NCBI RefSeq assembly: GCF_001678665.1
Contig: NZ_LZRP01000009.1
Span: 1-64,000 of the forward strand
DNA: 64,000 bases
DNA from: Erythrobacter sp. QSSC1-22B
GTDB lineage: Bacteria > Pseudomonadota > Alphaproteobacteria > Sphingomonadales > Sphingomonadaceae
Direction of reading: 5' to 3'
This document shows, piece after piece, positions 53,492 through 62,859 of this stretch. The translations under genes and the position numbers were made by a program. A model generated the notes under the pieces. That model did not search any database. It was given only the letters and a program-made list of their open reading frames with translations, and was not told the DNA's origin. Position 1 is the stretch's first letter; each line of letters starts with the position of its first letter.

Positions 53492-54220
53492 TCACGCCCG
53501 CTCGGCCATCTGGATGGCCGCTGCCAGGTCGAGCCGCCCCTCGTAGAGCGCCCGCCCGGTGATCACGCCCTCGATCCCGTCAGCGGCATGCAGCGCCAGC
53601 ATGCGGATGTCGTCCAGCCCCTTGACCCCGCCGCTGGCAATCACCGGAATGTCGACGCTGCGCGCCAGCTCGACGGTCGCGTCGATGTTGCAGCCCTTGA
53701 GCATCCCGTCGCGCCCGATATCGGTGAACAGCAGCGATGCAACGCCCGCATCCTCGAACCGCCGGGCGAGATCGCGCACCGGAACATCGGACACTTCGGC
53801 CCAGCCTTCGGTCGCGACCATGCCGTCCCTGGCATCGACCGCGACGACGATGCCGTTCTCCCATTCCTTCGCCATCGCCTTGACGAAATCGGGATCCTTG
53901 AGCGCCGCCGAGCCCATCACCACCCGCGCCACGCCGAGATTGAACCAGCCCTCGACCGCCCTGGCATCGCGGATACCGCCGCCCAGCTGGACGTGACCGG
54001 GAAATGCCTCGACGATTCCCTCGACCGCCTCGCGATTTTCGGCGCGGCCCGCGAAGCTGCCATCGAGATCGACCACATGGAGATATTCCGCCCCCGCCCC
54101 GGCGAACAGCAGCGCCTGCGCGGCGGGATCGTCGCCGTAAACGGTGGCGCGCGCCATATCGCCCTCGGCCAGCCGCACGACGTCGCCGCCCTTGAGATCG
54201 ATTGCGGGAAAGACGATCAA
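53492..54220 (-). CDS. hisA: ProFAR isomerase
   Basis: The 242-aa TIM barrel is the sister of His[53 protein letters not shown]. The only suitable start is TTG 54220, one base after the hisH stop; a start codon upstream would run into hisH. Confidence 0.95.
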   Translation of the reverse strand: MIVFPAIDLKGGDVVRLAEGDMARATVYGDDPAAQALLFAGAGAEYLHVVDLDGSFAGRAENREAVEGIVEAFPGHVQLGGGIRDARAVEGWFNLGVARVVMGSAALKDPDFVKAMAKEWENGIVVAVDARDGMVATEGWAEVSDVPVRDLARRFEDAGVASLLFTDIGRDGMLKGCNIDATVELARSVDIPVIASGGVKGLDDIRMLALHAADGIEGVITGRALYEGRLDLAAAIQMAERA

Positions 54221-54221
54221 A

Positions 54222-54848
54222 TCACGGTCTCCATTCGAGAAAGCGTTCGAGCAGCGCGAGGCCGTAGCCCTGGCTCTTTTCGGGGTGGAACTGGACCCCG
54301 AGCACGGTGTCGCGTCCGACTGCGGCGACCAGCCCGCCGCCATGATCGGTCATCGCCACCACATCGGCGCCGCTGTCGGCGTGAAAATGGAACGAGTGGA
54401 GAAAATAGGCCTCGCCCGGCTCGACCAGATCGTGGCCGCGGGCATGGGGTGTCATGGCAACATCGTTCCAGCCCATATGCGGGATCTTGATCGTGTCGTC
54501 GCTTAGCTCGATCGGGCGGATTTCCCCGGAAATCCAGTCCAGCCCCTCGGTCACGCCATGTTCGAGCCCGCGGCTTGCAAGCAATTGCATGCCGACGCAA
54601 ATTCCCAGAAACGGCGCTGCGCCGACCTGCACCCGCTCGGTCATCGCCTCGATCGCACCATCGATGGCGCGCAGGCCCTCGGCGCAGGATTTGAAGGAGC
54701 CGACGCCGGGCAAGACGATCCGGTCGGCGGCGCGCAGCACATCGGGATCGGCGGTCACCCGGACCTGTGCGCCCACGGATTTGAGCGCGTTTTCAACCGA
54801 ATGCAGATTGCCCGCGCCGTAGTCGACCAGCGCAACGACCTCAGCCAC
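54222..54848 (-). CDS. hisH: Imidazole glycerol phosphate synthase, glutaminase subunit
   Basis: The 208-aa class I glutamine amidotransferase has the catalytic triad Cys in [12 protein letters not shown] and His/Glu in [10 protein letters not shown], with [10 protein letters not shown] at the start. GTG 54848 overlaps the hisB end by 8 bp and gives the family N-terminus. Confidence 0.96.
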   Translation of the reverse strand: MAEVVALVDYGAGNLHSVENALKSVGAQVRVTADPDVLRAADRIVLPGVGSFKSCAEGLRAIDGAIEAMTERVQVGAAPFLGICVGMQLLASRGLEHGVTEGLDWISGEIRPIELSDDTIKIPHMGWNDVAMTPHARGHDLVEPGEAYFLHSFHFHADSGADVVAMTDHGGGLVAAVGRDTVLGVQFHPEKSQGYGLALLERFLEWRP

Positions 54849-55434
54849 CCAGCTGCCCCTTGGTGCTTGGAACCGCACCGCCTTTTCGCGGATCGATCTC
54901 GACCGCCTGGCGCATGGCGCGCGCGAAACCCTTGTACAGCGCCTCGCAGATATGGTGGTTGTTCTGACCGTAGAGCAGCTCGCAATGCAGCGTGATCCCG
55001 GCAGCTTGCGCCACCGAATGGAACCAGTGCTCGATCAGTTCGGTGTCCCATTCGCCCAGCTTTTCCTGAGTGAAACCGGCTTTCCATACCAGAAAGGGGC
55101 GCCCCGAAATATCCAGCGCAACGCGCGCCAGCGTCTCGTCCATCGGCGAATAGGCGGTGCCGTAGCGGGCGATCCCGCCCTTGTCGCCCAGCGCCTGCGC
55201 CAGCGCCTGGCCCAGCGCGATCGCGCTGTCCTCGGTGGTGTGATGCTGGTCGACATGGAGATCGCCTGCGACCTTCATCGTCACATCGATCAACGAATGG
55301 CGCGAGAACTGTTCGACCATGTGATCGAGGAAGCCGATGCCGGTCTCCACCGCATAATGTCCCGTGCCATCGAGATCGACCGCGACATGAATGGCGGTTT
55401 CCGTGGTGTTGCGTTCGATAGTGCCTGTGCGCAT
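54841..55434 (-). CDS. hisB: Imidazoleglycerol-phosphate dehydratase
   Basis: The 197-aa enzyme has the duplicated His-rich manganese sites: [41 protein letters not shown] and [12 protein letters not shown]. It is the first gene of the hisB-H-A-F-E operon; the promoter must lie in the 124 bp shared with the divergent sspB gene. Confidence 0.97.
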   Translation of the reverse strand: MRTGTIERNTTETAIHVAVDLDGTGHYAVETGIGFLDHMVEQFSRHSLIDVTMKVAGDLHVDQHHTTEDSAIALGQALAQALGDKGGIARYGTAYSPMDETLARVALDISGRPFLVWKAGFTQEKLGEWDTELIEHWFHSVAQAAGITLHCELLYGQNNHHICEALYKGFARAMRQAVEIDPRKGGAVPSTKGQLGG

Positions 55435-55558
55435 GGGCGCGAGCGCTAGAACCCTTGGCGGCGCGGCGCAAGACGCGAGGGCAGTCTGGCGCGTCATGCG
55501 GTAAAACAGTGGCGCAAGGCGCTTGACCCGCGGGCGGTGCCACTCCACCTAGCACCCC

Positions 55559-56062
55559 ATGAGCGACGATACACCCGACAGCCTGATCCCCTACGACGCC
55601 ATTGTGCAGGAGGCCCTGCGCGCAGTGGTGGGCCGCGTGCTGGGCGAAATCGTCAGCTCGGGCAGCGAACTGCCCGGTGCGCATCATTTCTACATCACCT
55701 TCAAGACCCACGCGCCGGGTGTTTCCGTCCCCGCATCGCTGCGCGAGCGCTTTCCCGACGAGATGACCATCGTCCTGCAGAACAAGTTCTGGGATTTGCG
55801 GGTCGAGGAAGAGCTCTTCAGCGTCGGCCTGTCCTTCAACCAGATTCCGGCCGAACTCGTGGTGCCCTATGCCGCGATCACGCAATTCGTCGATCCGGCG
55901 GTGGATTTCGGCCTGCAGTTCCAGGCCACCGTCGCCGACATGGCGCCGACCCCCACCGACGATCCCGGAAATGACGAGCTGGAACGCGAGGCCGATGGAA
56001 TCGTTAAAGAAAGCGACGACGGTTCGAATGTCGTCACGGTCGATTTCGGCCGCAAGAAATAA
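55559..56062 (+). CDS. sspB: SspB-family ClpXP adaptor (alphaproteobacterial type)
   Basis: The 167-aa protein delivers ssrA-tagged and other substrates to ClpXP. The substrate-binding domain is clear (HHFYITFKTHAPGVSVPASL, EMTIVLQNKFWDLRVEEELF, FNQIPAELVVPYAAITQFVD), followed by a flexible acidic linker and a C-terminal ClpX-binding tail (VVTVDFGRKK). Confidence 0.92.
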   Translation: MSDDTPDSLIPYDAIVQEALRAVVGRVLGEIVSSGSELPGAHHFYITFKTHAPGVSVPASLRERFPDEMTIVLQNKFWDLRVEEELFSVGLSFNQIPAELVVPYAAITQFVDPAVDFGLQFQATVADMAPTPTDDPGNDELEREADGIVKESDDGSNVVTVDFGRKK

Positions 56063-56064
56063 TT

Positions 56065-56084
56065 GCGCAGCCTTGTTGCTGCGC
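56065..56084 (+). terminator. Hairpin after sspB
   Basis: GCGCAGC, loop CTTGTT, GCTGCGC, three bases after the sspB stop region. There is no T run; it may be an attenuating hairpin before the next gene. Confidence 0.35.
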
Positions 56085-56103
56085 CGCAAGCGGGCAGACA
56101 CTC

Positions 56104-56520
56104 ATGGCGAAACCAAACCACCTTACCGATACCGTCTCCGATCGGATCGACGACGCCGCGGACGCAATTTCGGGTGAGCGCGACACAGTGCCCGGCCCGA
56201 GCACTAACCCGTCGACCAATTTGATCATCAACGACATCCTGCTCCGCAGCGTCGGTCGGCTTTCCCGGCTGACCGTGGAGAAGGCGGTGCTGGGCCGCAA
56301 ATACGGCAGCCAGTTCGCCAAGGACGCGGTGGAGAACCGCTCGCTGCTGCAAACCATGGCTGCCTATGGCGTGACCAAGGTGGCAACCCGTTCCATTCCC
56401 GGTGCCGCGATTGTCAGCACCGGGCTGGTGCTCAAGGTCCTATTCGACCGCAGCCAGTCGCGGCGCAAATCCCGCCGTGCCGGTGAGAGAACGCTGCGCA
56501 AGCAGGCCAATCCCGACTGA
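56104..56520 (+). CDS. Conserved-looking hypothetical basic protein
   Basis: The 138-aa protein has a polar N-terminal third (DTVSDRIDDAADAISGERDT), a middle helical part (RSVGRLSRLTVEKAVLGRKY), a weakly hydrophobic segment (TRSIPGAAIVSTGLVLKVLF) and a strongly basic C-terminus. I know no domain. It is in the sspB-gmk interval on the same strand. Confidence 0.7.
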   Translation: MAKPNHLTDTVSDRIDDAADAISGERDTVPGPSTNPSTNLIINDILLRSVGRLSRLTVEKAVLGRKYGSQFAKDAVENRSLLQTMAAYGVTKVATRSIPGAAIVSTGLVLKVLFDRSQSRRKSRRAGERTLRKQANPD

Positions 56521-56582
56521 TCAGCGCACTTCGACGCATCACGGGGCTTGATTTGCCCCTTCTCCATGGGCCAACAGCCCCC

Positions 56583-57266
56583 ATGGCCCCATCTCCCCCT
56601 TCGAACGGCTCCCAGTCCGAGACCGACGTCGACACCGAGTCCGACGCGCTGCACCGTCGCGGCTTGATGTATATCCTGTCTTCGCCCTCAGGGGCGGGCA
56701 AGACCACCATCTCGCGGATGCTGCTCAGTGCCGACGAGGAAATCAAACTGTCGGTCTCCTGCACCACCCGGCCGCCGCGACCGGGTGAGATCGAGGGAGT
56801 CCACTATCACTTCGTTTCGGACAGCGAATTCGATGCGATGATCGAGGAAGACGATTTCTACGAATGGGCTCATGTCTTCGGGTTTCGCTATGGCACGCCC
56901 AAAGGCCGGATCCGCTCCGCGCTCAAGGACGGGCAGGACTTCCTTTTCGACATCGACTGGCAGGGCACTCAGCAGCTTTACCAGAAGGACCAGCAGGATG
57001 TGGTGCGGGTTTTCATCCTGCCGCCGAGCCTGGACGAATTGCAACGCCGCCTGATGGGCCGCGGGACCGACTCCTCGGAGGTGATCGCCAGCCGGATGGA
57101 ACGCGCTCGCGCGGAAATCAGCCATTGGGACGGCTATGATTATGTCGTCATCAACGACGATGTCGGAGGCTGCTTTGCCAAGGTGCAGCAGATTCTCGCC
57201 GCAGAGCGCATGAAGCGCCAGCGCCAGACCGGACTGATCCCCTTCGTCCGCGAACTGATGCTGTGA
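56583..57266 (+). CDS. gmk: Guanylate kinase
   Basis: The 227-aa kinase makes GDP from GMP and ATP. The P-loop is SSPSGAGKTTIS, the GMP site includes SCTTRPPRPGEIEGVHYHFV and FYEWAHVFGFRYGTPK, and the lid contains RLMGRGTDSSEVIASRMERA. It has an N-terminal extension of about 28 residues before LMYILSSPSG; ATG 56583 or an ATG closer to the fold (MYILSSPSG) could be the start. Confidence 0.96.
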   Translation: MAPSPPSNGSQSETDVDTESDALHRRGLMYILSSPSGAGKTTISRMLLSADEEIKLSVSCTTRPPRPGEIEGVHYHFVSDSEFDAMIEEDDFYEWAHVFGFRYGTPKGRIRSALKDGQDFLFDIDWQGTQQLYQKDQQDVVRVFILPPSLDELQRRLMGRGTDSSEVIASRMERARAEISHWDGYDYVVINDDVGGCFAKVQQILAAERMKRQRQTGLIPFVRELML

Positions 57267-57377
57267 TCCCCGGTGCCCAGGGCACCCATCTGACCGAAAC
57301 TTTCGAAGCAATTTCAGAGTATTTACCGACCATTAGCCATCTCTGCTATAACGTCTGTTCGACCAGGAGATTAGTGC

Positions 57378-58199
57378 GTGAAAAAAGGGTGCGAGGGGTG
57401 CAGGTCGCAAATGCACGAATTCGACATTTCGATGGCTTTCCAGCCGATCGTCGATGTCGAGACCGGCAAGCCGTTCGCCTACGAAGCGCTCGTTCGGGGC
57501 GGTGATGGCGAAGGCGCGATCGAGGTTCTGGCGGGTGTTTCGGAGGAAAGCCGTTACGCCTTCGACCAGAAGTGCCGGGTCGCGGCGATCGAAGGCGCGG
57601 TGGCGGCGGGTATCCTGGATACCGGTGCCTGCCTGTCGATCAATTTCCTGCCCAACGCCGTCTATTCACCGCTCGCCTGTATCCAGCTCACGCTCAAGAC
57701 GGCGCAGGCGACGGGCTTTCCCACCGAGCGGCTGATCTTCGAATTCACCGAAAACGAGCCGATGATCGACAGCGATCATGTCCGCGGCATCATCGAGGCC
57801 TATCAGCAACTTGGCTTTGGCACCGCGATCGACGATTTCGGTGCGGGTTATGCCGGGCTCGGCCTGCTGGCCAAGTTCCAGACCGATTACCTAAAGCTCG
57901 ATATGGCGCTGATCCGCGATCTCGACCGCTCCATGCCGCAGCGCATGGTCGTCGAAGGCGTGGTGCGGATGGCGCGTTCGCTGGGCATCGGCGTGATCGC
58001 CGAAGGCATCGAGACGGTCGCGGAATTCGAGGCGCTGCGAAAGATGGGGGTGCGCTACATCCAGGGTTATCTGCTCGCCCGACCCGAATTCGAGAGCCTG
58101 CCCTCGATCCATTTGCCGAGCGAGCGGATAATAGTCGATACCGCCGAGGTCAGCGACCTCCGGCAGGATCGGCAAAGTGCGTCGGGAGGTGGGCGTTGA
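57378..58199 (+). CDS. Stand-alone EAL cyclic-di-GMP phosphodiesterase
   Basis: The 273-aa protein is almost only an EAL domain: AFQPIVDVETGKPFAYEALV, the Asn of CLSINFLPNA, the Glu of FEFTENEP, DDFGAGYAGLGLL, KLDMALIRDL and AEGIET. All catalytic positions appear kept. The N-terminus has a CEGC pair (CEGCRSQMHEF) that may bind metal or respond to redox. It starts at GTG 57378. Its end overlaps the convergent SDR gene by 50 bp. Confidence 0.9.
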   Translation: MKKGCEGCRSQMHEFDISMAFQPIVDVETGKPFAYEALVRGGDGEGAIEVLAGVSEESRYAFDQKCRVAAIEGAVAAGILDTGACLSINFLPNAVYSPLACIQLTLKTAQATGFPTERLIFEFTENEPMIDSDHVRGIIEAYQQLGFGTAIDDFGAGYAGLGLLAKFQTDYLKLDMALIRDLDRSMPQRMVVEGVVRMARSLGIGVIAEGIETVAEFEALRKMGVRYIQGYLLARPEFESLPSIHLPSERIIVDTAEVSDLRQDRQSASGGGR

Positions 58200-58956
58200 C
58201 GATCCCGCCGTCCACCGCGAGCGTTTCGCCCACGGTATAATCCCCCGCGCGGCTCGCCAGATAGACGGCGCTGCCGCCCATATCCATCGCATCGCCGACG
58301 CGCCGGTTGGGAATGCCCTTGGCGCTTTCATCTCCCATGTCGCGCGCGACTTTGTTCATATCCGAGGGGAAAGCGCCCGGCGCGATCGCGGTGACATAGA
58401 CATGGTCCTGAACCAGCCGCGCAGCCATCCGGCGCGTGAGATGGATCAGCGCAGCCTTCGACGCCTGGTAGGAATAGGTTTCCCACGGATTGATCCGCAG
58501 CCCGTCGATACTGGCGATGTTGATGACCTTGGCCGGGCGTTGCTGGCTGGCCGCGGCGGTCAGCAGCTTGTGGAGCTTCTGGGTCAGGAAGAACGGCGTC
58601 TTGACGTTGAGGTCCATGACCTTGTCCCAGCCCTGCTCGGGGAAATCGAGATAGTCGTTCCCCCAGGCGGCGCCAGCATTGTTGACCAGAATGTCGAGCT
58701 TGCTCTCGCGACCGGAGATTTCCGCCACCAGTTCGTCGATCCCTGCCATGGTCGAGATATCGCCCTGGATCGGGACGACCTTGTCGCCCAGTTCTTCGGC
58801 GGTCTCGTTCAGCTCACCGCCCTTGCGTGCGGTGATATAGACCCGGTCGATCCCGGCGGCGAGGAAGCCTTCGACGATCATTCTGCCGATGCCGCGGCTG
58901 CCGCCGGTGACGAGCGCGGTGCGCCCTTCGAGGCTGAAAAGGTCGTTGAGGTTCAT
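58150..58956 (-). CDS. Short-chain dehydrogenase/reductase
   Basis: The 268-aa classical SDR has TGGSRGIG (cofactor), NNAGA, INIASIDG (Ser) and YSYQASKAA (Tyr, Lys). The Arg-containing YITARK after the second strand suggests NADPH. The substrate is unknown; neighbours are two acyl-CoA dehydrogenases and another SDR, pointing to fatty-acyl or terpenoid breakdown. Confidence 0.92.
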   Translation of the reverse strand: MNLNDLFSLEGRTALVTGGSRGIGRMIVEGFLAAGIDRVYITARKGGELNETAEELGDKVVPIQGDISTMAGIDELVAEISGRESKLDILVNNAGAAWGNDYLDFPEQGWDKVMDLNVKTPFFLTQKLHKLLTAAASQQRPAKVINIASIDGLRINPWETYSYQASKAALIHLTRRMAARLVQDHVYVTAIAPGAFPSDMNKVARDMGDESAKGIPNRRVGDAMDMGGSAVYLASRAGDYTVGETLAVDGGIVNAHLPTHFADPAGGR

Positions 58957-59047
58957 TCTGTCGTCTCCCGTAGTGGCAGCGGATTTGGTCCGCCTGCCCG
59001 GTGAATTTCCAGCCGCCGCAGGCCGATGCCCGCGGCGGCGCGGCGGA

Positions 59048-60187
59048 TCAGTAGCCGCTCATCTCGGCGACGCGGCCCGCGTGGTAATACTGGTCGCCCA
59101 GGAATTCCTGCAACGCGCGGTCGCGCTTCATGTAGAGTCCGATGTCGTATTCGTCGGTCATCCCGATGCCGCCGTGCATCTGCACGCCCTCGCGCACCGC
59201 GAGACCCGCCGCCTTGGCGACCTTGGCCTTGGCGACCGAAGCCATCAGATCGGCCTGCTCGCTGCCGCCGTCGAGCATCTGGGCCGCCTTGATCACGACC
59301 GCACGCGCGATCTCGACCTCGGAATAGAGATGGCTGGCACGGTGCTGGAGCGCCTGGAATTCGCCGATGAGCTTCCCGAACTGCTTGCGCTGCTTGAGGT
59401 AGTCGATGGTCATGTCCATCGCCCCGCGCGCCACGCCGGCACCTTCCGCAGCCGCGCCGATGCGGCCGGCGGTAAGCATGGCATTCAGCACGGCGCGCCC
59501 GCCGTCGACCTCGCCGATGACCGCATCGCCATCGAGCTCGACACCGTCGAACTTGGTGTGCGTCGCCATCGAGCTGTCCACCAGCCGGACTGCGTCGTGG
59601 CTCATCCCGCTGGCATCCTTGGGAACCGCGAACAGGGTGATGCCGTCTTCGTCGCTGTCGCTACCCGAGGTGCGTGCGGCGACGATCATCATGTCGGCGC
59701 TGGCACCATGGATGACGAAATCCTTCTGCCCCGAAATCCGGAAGCCATTGCCGGATTTCTCGGCCTTGGTGCGGATGGTTTCGGGCCGGTGCTTGGCGCC
59801 TTCGTCGATGGCGACGGCATAGACCTTCTCGCCTTCGACCATGCCTGGCAGCCAGCGGCCCTTCGCGTCGTCGCTGGCATGCTTGAGCGCGGTCGCGGCC
59901 AGCACCGAACTGGTGAGGAACGGCGACGGGGTCAGGTTGCGGCCGATTTCCTCGAGCACGATGCCCGCCTCGACCTGGCCCATCCCGAGCCCGCCGTGAT
60001 CCTCGCCGACCAGGATGCCGGTGAAGCCCATCTCGGCGAACTGCTTCCACAATTCATGGCCGAAGCCATCCTTGCATTCCTTGTCGCGCCAGTGGCGCAG
60101 CTGTTTTTGCGGGTTGCCCTGCTCGGCCATGAATTGGCTGGCGCTTTCGGCCAGCATGGCCTGATCTTCGTCGTGATAAAGTGGCAT
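59048..60187 (-). CDS. Acyl-CoA dehydrogenase (second subunit-like)
   Basis: The 379-aa flavoprotein has the ACAD fold (MPLYHDEDQAMLAESASQFM, GILVGEDHGGLGMGQVEAGI, FGKLIGEFQALQHRASHLYS, QMHGGIGMTDEYDIGLYMKR). Several FAD/active-site blocks are weaker than in its neighbour at 60628, as in heteromeric acyl-CoA dehydrogenases that pair a catalytic with a less active subunit. It lies three bases after the PH-like gene on the same strand. Confidence 0.9.
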   Translation of the reverse strand: MPLYHDEDQAMLAESASQFMAEQGNPQKQLRHWRDKECKDGFGHELWKQFAEMGFTGILVGEDHGGLGMGQVEAGIVLEEIGRNLTPSPFLTSSVLAATALKHASDDAKGRWLPGMVEGEKVYAVAIDEGAKHRPETIRTKAEKSGNGFRISGQKDFVIHGASADMMIVAARTSGSDSDEDGITLFAVPKDASGMSHDAVRLVDSSMATHTKFDGVELDGDAVIGEVDGGRAVLNAMLTAGRIGAAAEGAGVARGAMDMTIDYLKQRKQFGKLIGEFQALQHRASHLYSEVEIARAVVIKAAQMLDGGSEQADLMASVAKAKVAKAAGLAVREGVQMHGGIGMTDEYDIGLYMKRDRALQEFLGDQYYHAGRVAEMSGY

Positions 60188-60190
60188 GGG

Positions 60191-60631
60191 TCAGGTAGTC
60201 CTCAAAACGGTGGCAGGGGCGTCGACGAATGTCTCGCCCAGCCATGTCGAAAGTTGCATCGGCTCGAAGCCTTCGTCGAAAATCAGCGTGGCCTTGCCGA
60301 AACTGCCGCCGAACAGGGTCAGTGTCACCAGCGTGTCGGCGTCGATCGAGAAGGCCGATATCGCGTCGCGGCGGAACACCTTGACGACAAAACGCTTGCT
60401 GATGATCCCGGCCCGTTCGGCCACGATCACCCGCGCGGAGGTGAACAGCGCGGAGCCATTCTCCCCGCTGGTGGCCAGCTCCGCAGTCTCGCCAGCGACC
60501 AGCAGGCCGAACAGCGTGGAGTTCTCCTCCGCATCCGCAATCACACTGCCGACCGTCGCGCCGGTAATGAAATCATGCGGCATGCTGGCGAGCGCGGCGG
60601 CACTCGTGGCAGTGGTTACGGCCGCACTCAT
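60191..60631 (-). CDS. Possible PH-like domain protein between two acyl-CoA dehydrogenases
   Basis: The 146-aa protein has a beta-rich middle (ALFTSARVIVAERAGIISKR, FVVKVFRRDAISAFSIDAD, LVTLTLFGGSFGKATLIFDE) similar to bacterial PH-like domains, in which a short SKR..K motif and an acidic block alternate with strands. ATG 60631 overlaps the stop of the upstream acyl-CoA dehydrogenase as ATGA, so it is part of that operon. The function is unknown. Confidence 0.7.
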   Translation of the reverse strand: MSAAVTTATSAAALASMPHDFITGATVGSVIADAEENSTLFGLLVAGETAELATSGENGSALFTSARVIVAERAGIISKRFVVKVFRRDAISAFSIDADTLVTLTLFGGSFGKATLIFDEGFEPMQLSTWLGETFVDAPATVLRTT

Positions 60632-61809
60632 GCTCCGGGCAGATCGAGGATCCGTTTGGAGATGACATTGAGCATCACCTCGCTGGTGCCGCCCTCGATC
60701 GAATTGGCCTTGGTCCGCAGCCAGTTGCGAGCCGGCTTGCCGCCGCTCGTATCCTCGCTCTCCCATTCCAGAGCGCGCGAACCGCCCGCCGACATCATCA
60801 GCTCATGCCGACGCTTGTTCAGCTCCGTACCGACGTATTTCATCATGTTGGGCTGAGCGGGATGACCCTTGCCGGCCTTCATCTCGTCGAGGAATTTCTC
60901 GCCCATTGCGGCATAGGCCAGCGCGTCGACATCGAACATCGCCAGCTCGGCGCGCAGCACCGGGTCGATCTCGCCGACATTGCGCTTCACCGCCGCGCCG
61001 ATGGCGCTGGTGCGATCGCCGCCGCCCGCACCCGAGATCATTTCACGCTCGTGGCCGAGCAGATATTTCGCCACATCCCAGCCGCGGTTGATTTCGCCGA
61101 CATAGGCCGGGACGTCCTCGCCATAGCTCTTGGGCACCTTCACATCGTCCATGAAGGTTTCGCAGAACGGGCTGTTGCCGCTGATCAGCTTGATCGGCTT
61201 GGTGCTGACGCCCTCGCCCGCCATGTCGAACAGCATGAAGGTGATGCCCTGGTATTTGTTTTCCTTGTCGGTGCGGACGAGGCAGAAGATCCAGTCGGCT
61301 TCGTCGGCGTAGGAGGTCCAGACCTTCTGGCCGTTGACCACCCAATGGTCGCCCTTGTCCTCGCCGAAGGTCTGCATCGAGACGAGGTCGGAGCCCGAAC
61401 CGGGTTCCGAATAGCCCTGGCACCAGCGGATTTCGCCATTGGCGATCTCGGTCAGGAAGCGCTGCTTCTGGCCCTCTGTACCGAAATGCAGCAGCGCCGG
61501 GCCGAGCATCCAGATGCCGAAGCTCGAGAGCGGCGGGCGCGCATCGATCCGCGCCATTTCCTGGCGCAGGACCTTGCCCTCGGCCCCGGACAGTCCGGCG
61601 CCGCCATATTCCTTGGGCCATTCGGGAACGGTGTAGCCCTTGTCGCGGCAGGTTTCGAACCATTGCTTCTGCGCGTCGCTCTTGAAGCTGGCGTTGCGCC
61701 CGCCCCAATAGACATCGCCTTCGTCACGCACGGGCTCGCGCATTTCAGCCGGGCAATTCGCCTCCAGCCACTCGCGAACTTCGCTGCGGAATCCTTCCAG
61801 ATCGGACAT
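60628..61809 (-). CDS. Acyl-CoA dehydrogenase (catalytic type)
   Basis: The 393-aa flavoprotein has VPEWPKEYGGAGLSGAEGKV, WCQGYSEPGSGSDLVSMQTF, GDHWVVNGQKVWTSYADEAD and a C-terminal SNSIEGGTSEV-like block (TKANSIEGGTSEVMLNVISK). These are the FAD-binding and substrate blocks of the steroid/terpenoid-type ACADs. It is the first gene of a three-gene operon with the PH-like protein and the second ACAD. Confidence 0.93.
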   Translation of the reverse strand: MSDLEGFRSEVREWLEANCPAEMREPVRDEGDVYWGGRNASFKSDAQKQWFETCRDKGYTVPEWPKEYGGAGLSGAEGKVLRQEMARIDARPPLSSFGIWMLGPALLHFGTEGQKQRFLTEIANGEIRWCQGYSEPGSGSDLVSMQTFGEDKGDHWVVNGQKVWTSYADEADWIFCLVRTDKENKYQGITFMLFDMAGEGVSTKPIKLISGNSPFCETFMDDVKVPKSYGEDVPAYVGEINRGWDVAKYLLGHEREMISGAGGGDRTSAIGAAVKRNVGEIDPVLRAELAMFDVDALAYAAMGEKFLDEMKAGKGHPAQPNMMKYVGTELNKRRHELMMSAGGSRALEWESEDTSGGKPARNWLRTKANSIEGGTSEVMLNVISKRILDLPGA

Positions 61810-61977
61810 AGGTCTCTCCTCTCAGTGCCTCGTCTCTTGACGTTAAGGTTAAGTCGATTCGGCCCCGCGCCGCAAGAGCAATCACGGTGAAGCTCCATGC
61901 CGTAGCGTCAGGCGGTTTGCGTTGACCCGCAGGCCTGCAGCCTTAAGTTGCGCAGCCAGAGAGAGTGGGAGAAAATA

Positions 61978-62859
61978 GTGCGATTCTCGGGAAAAACCGT
62001 GGTCGTGACCGGCGCCGCAGCGGGCATCGGGGCGCAAAGCGCCCGGCTGTTCGCCCGCGAGGGCGCCATCGTCATAGCCAGCGATATCGATACCGAAGGC
62101 GGCGAGAGGCTGGTGCGCGAAAGCGAGGGCGATATCCGCTTTCGCCAGTGCGACGTCCGCGACGTCGAGGCGATCCGTTCGCTGATGGATTTCGCCGCGA
62201 GCGAGACCGGCGGGATCGATACTCTGCTCAACAACGCCGGTGCCGGCGGGGCGCGCGCGCCGATCGACGAGATCGAGCCTGCGGACTGGGATTCCACCAT
62301 GGATCTGCTGCTGCGCTCGGTTGCGATGGGGATCCGCTACGCGGTCCCGCACATGATCGGGCGGCCCTCGACGCGGACCGGCGGCGCCAGCATCGTCAAC
62401 GTCTCCAGCGTCGCCGCGGTCGGTCCGGGCTATTCGCCCACCGCCTATGCGGTTGCCAAGGCCGGGGTGCTGCATGTCACCAAGCTCGCAGCCGCGGATC
62501 TCGCGCGCCATTCGATCCGGGTCAACGCGGTCCAGCCGGGCTTCATCAACACCGATATCTTCACCTCCTCGCTCGACATCTCAGGCGAGGCCAAGGAAAT
62601 CGCCAAGGGTGTGCTGGCGCAGATGTCGAGCAACGCCCAGCCGGTGAAGCGCGGCGGCCAGCCCGCCGATATTGCTGAAGCGATGGCCTATCTCGCAAGC
62701 GAGGCCGCAGGTTTCGTCAACGGCACCTCGCTGCTTGTGGATGGCGGGATCACCATCGGCCCGCGCGACAGCTGGGACGAGGATGCACCCAAGATGTTCG
62801 ACGCGTTGCTGGCCATGGCCGAGGCAGCCGAGAAACAGGTGAGCGACGCCAAACCATGA
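61978..62859 (+). CDS. Short-chain dehydrogenase/reductase
   Basis: The 293-aa SDR has TGAAAGIG, ASDIDTEGG (Asp after strand 2, so NAD is likely), LLNNAGAGGARAP, VNVSSVAAVG (Ser) and YSPTAYAVAKAG (Tyr, Lys), and LLVDGGITIGP near the end. GTG 61978 follows GGGAG and begins the fold directly. It overlaps the next gene as ATGA. Confidence 0.92.
   Translation: MRFSGKTVVVTGAAAGIGAQSARLFAREGAIVIASDIDTEGGERLVRESEGDIRFRQCDVRDVEAIRSLMDFAASETGGIDTLLNNAGAGGARAPIDEIEPADWDSTMDLLLRSVAMGIRYAVPHMIGRPSTRTGGASIVNVSSVAAVGPGYSPTAYAVAKAGVLHVTKLAAADLARHSIRVNAVQPGFINTDIFTSSLDISGEAKEIAKGVLAQMSSNAQPVKRGGQPADIAEAMAYLASEAAGFVNGTSLLVDGGITIGPRDSWDEDAPKMFDALLAMAEAAEKQVSDAKP

Noticed and set aside
58889..60856. A 655-codon plus-strand frame opposite the acyl-CoA dehydrogenases
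   Set aside because: It is an antisense shadow; no domain, and the opposite strand is clearly coding.
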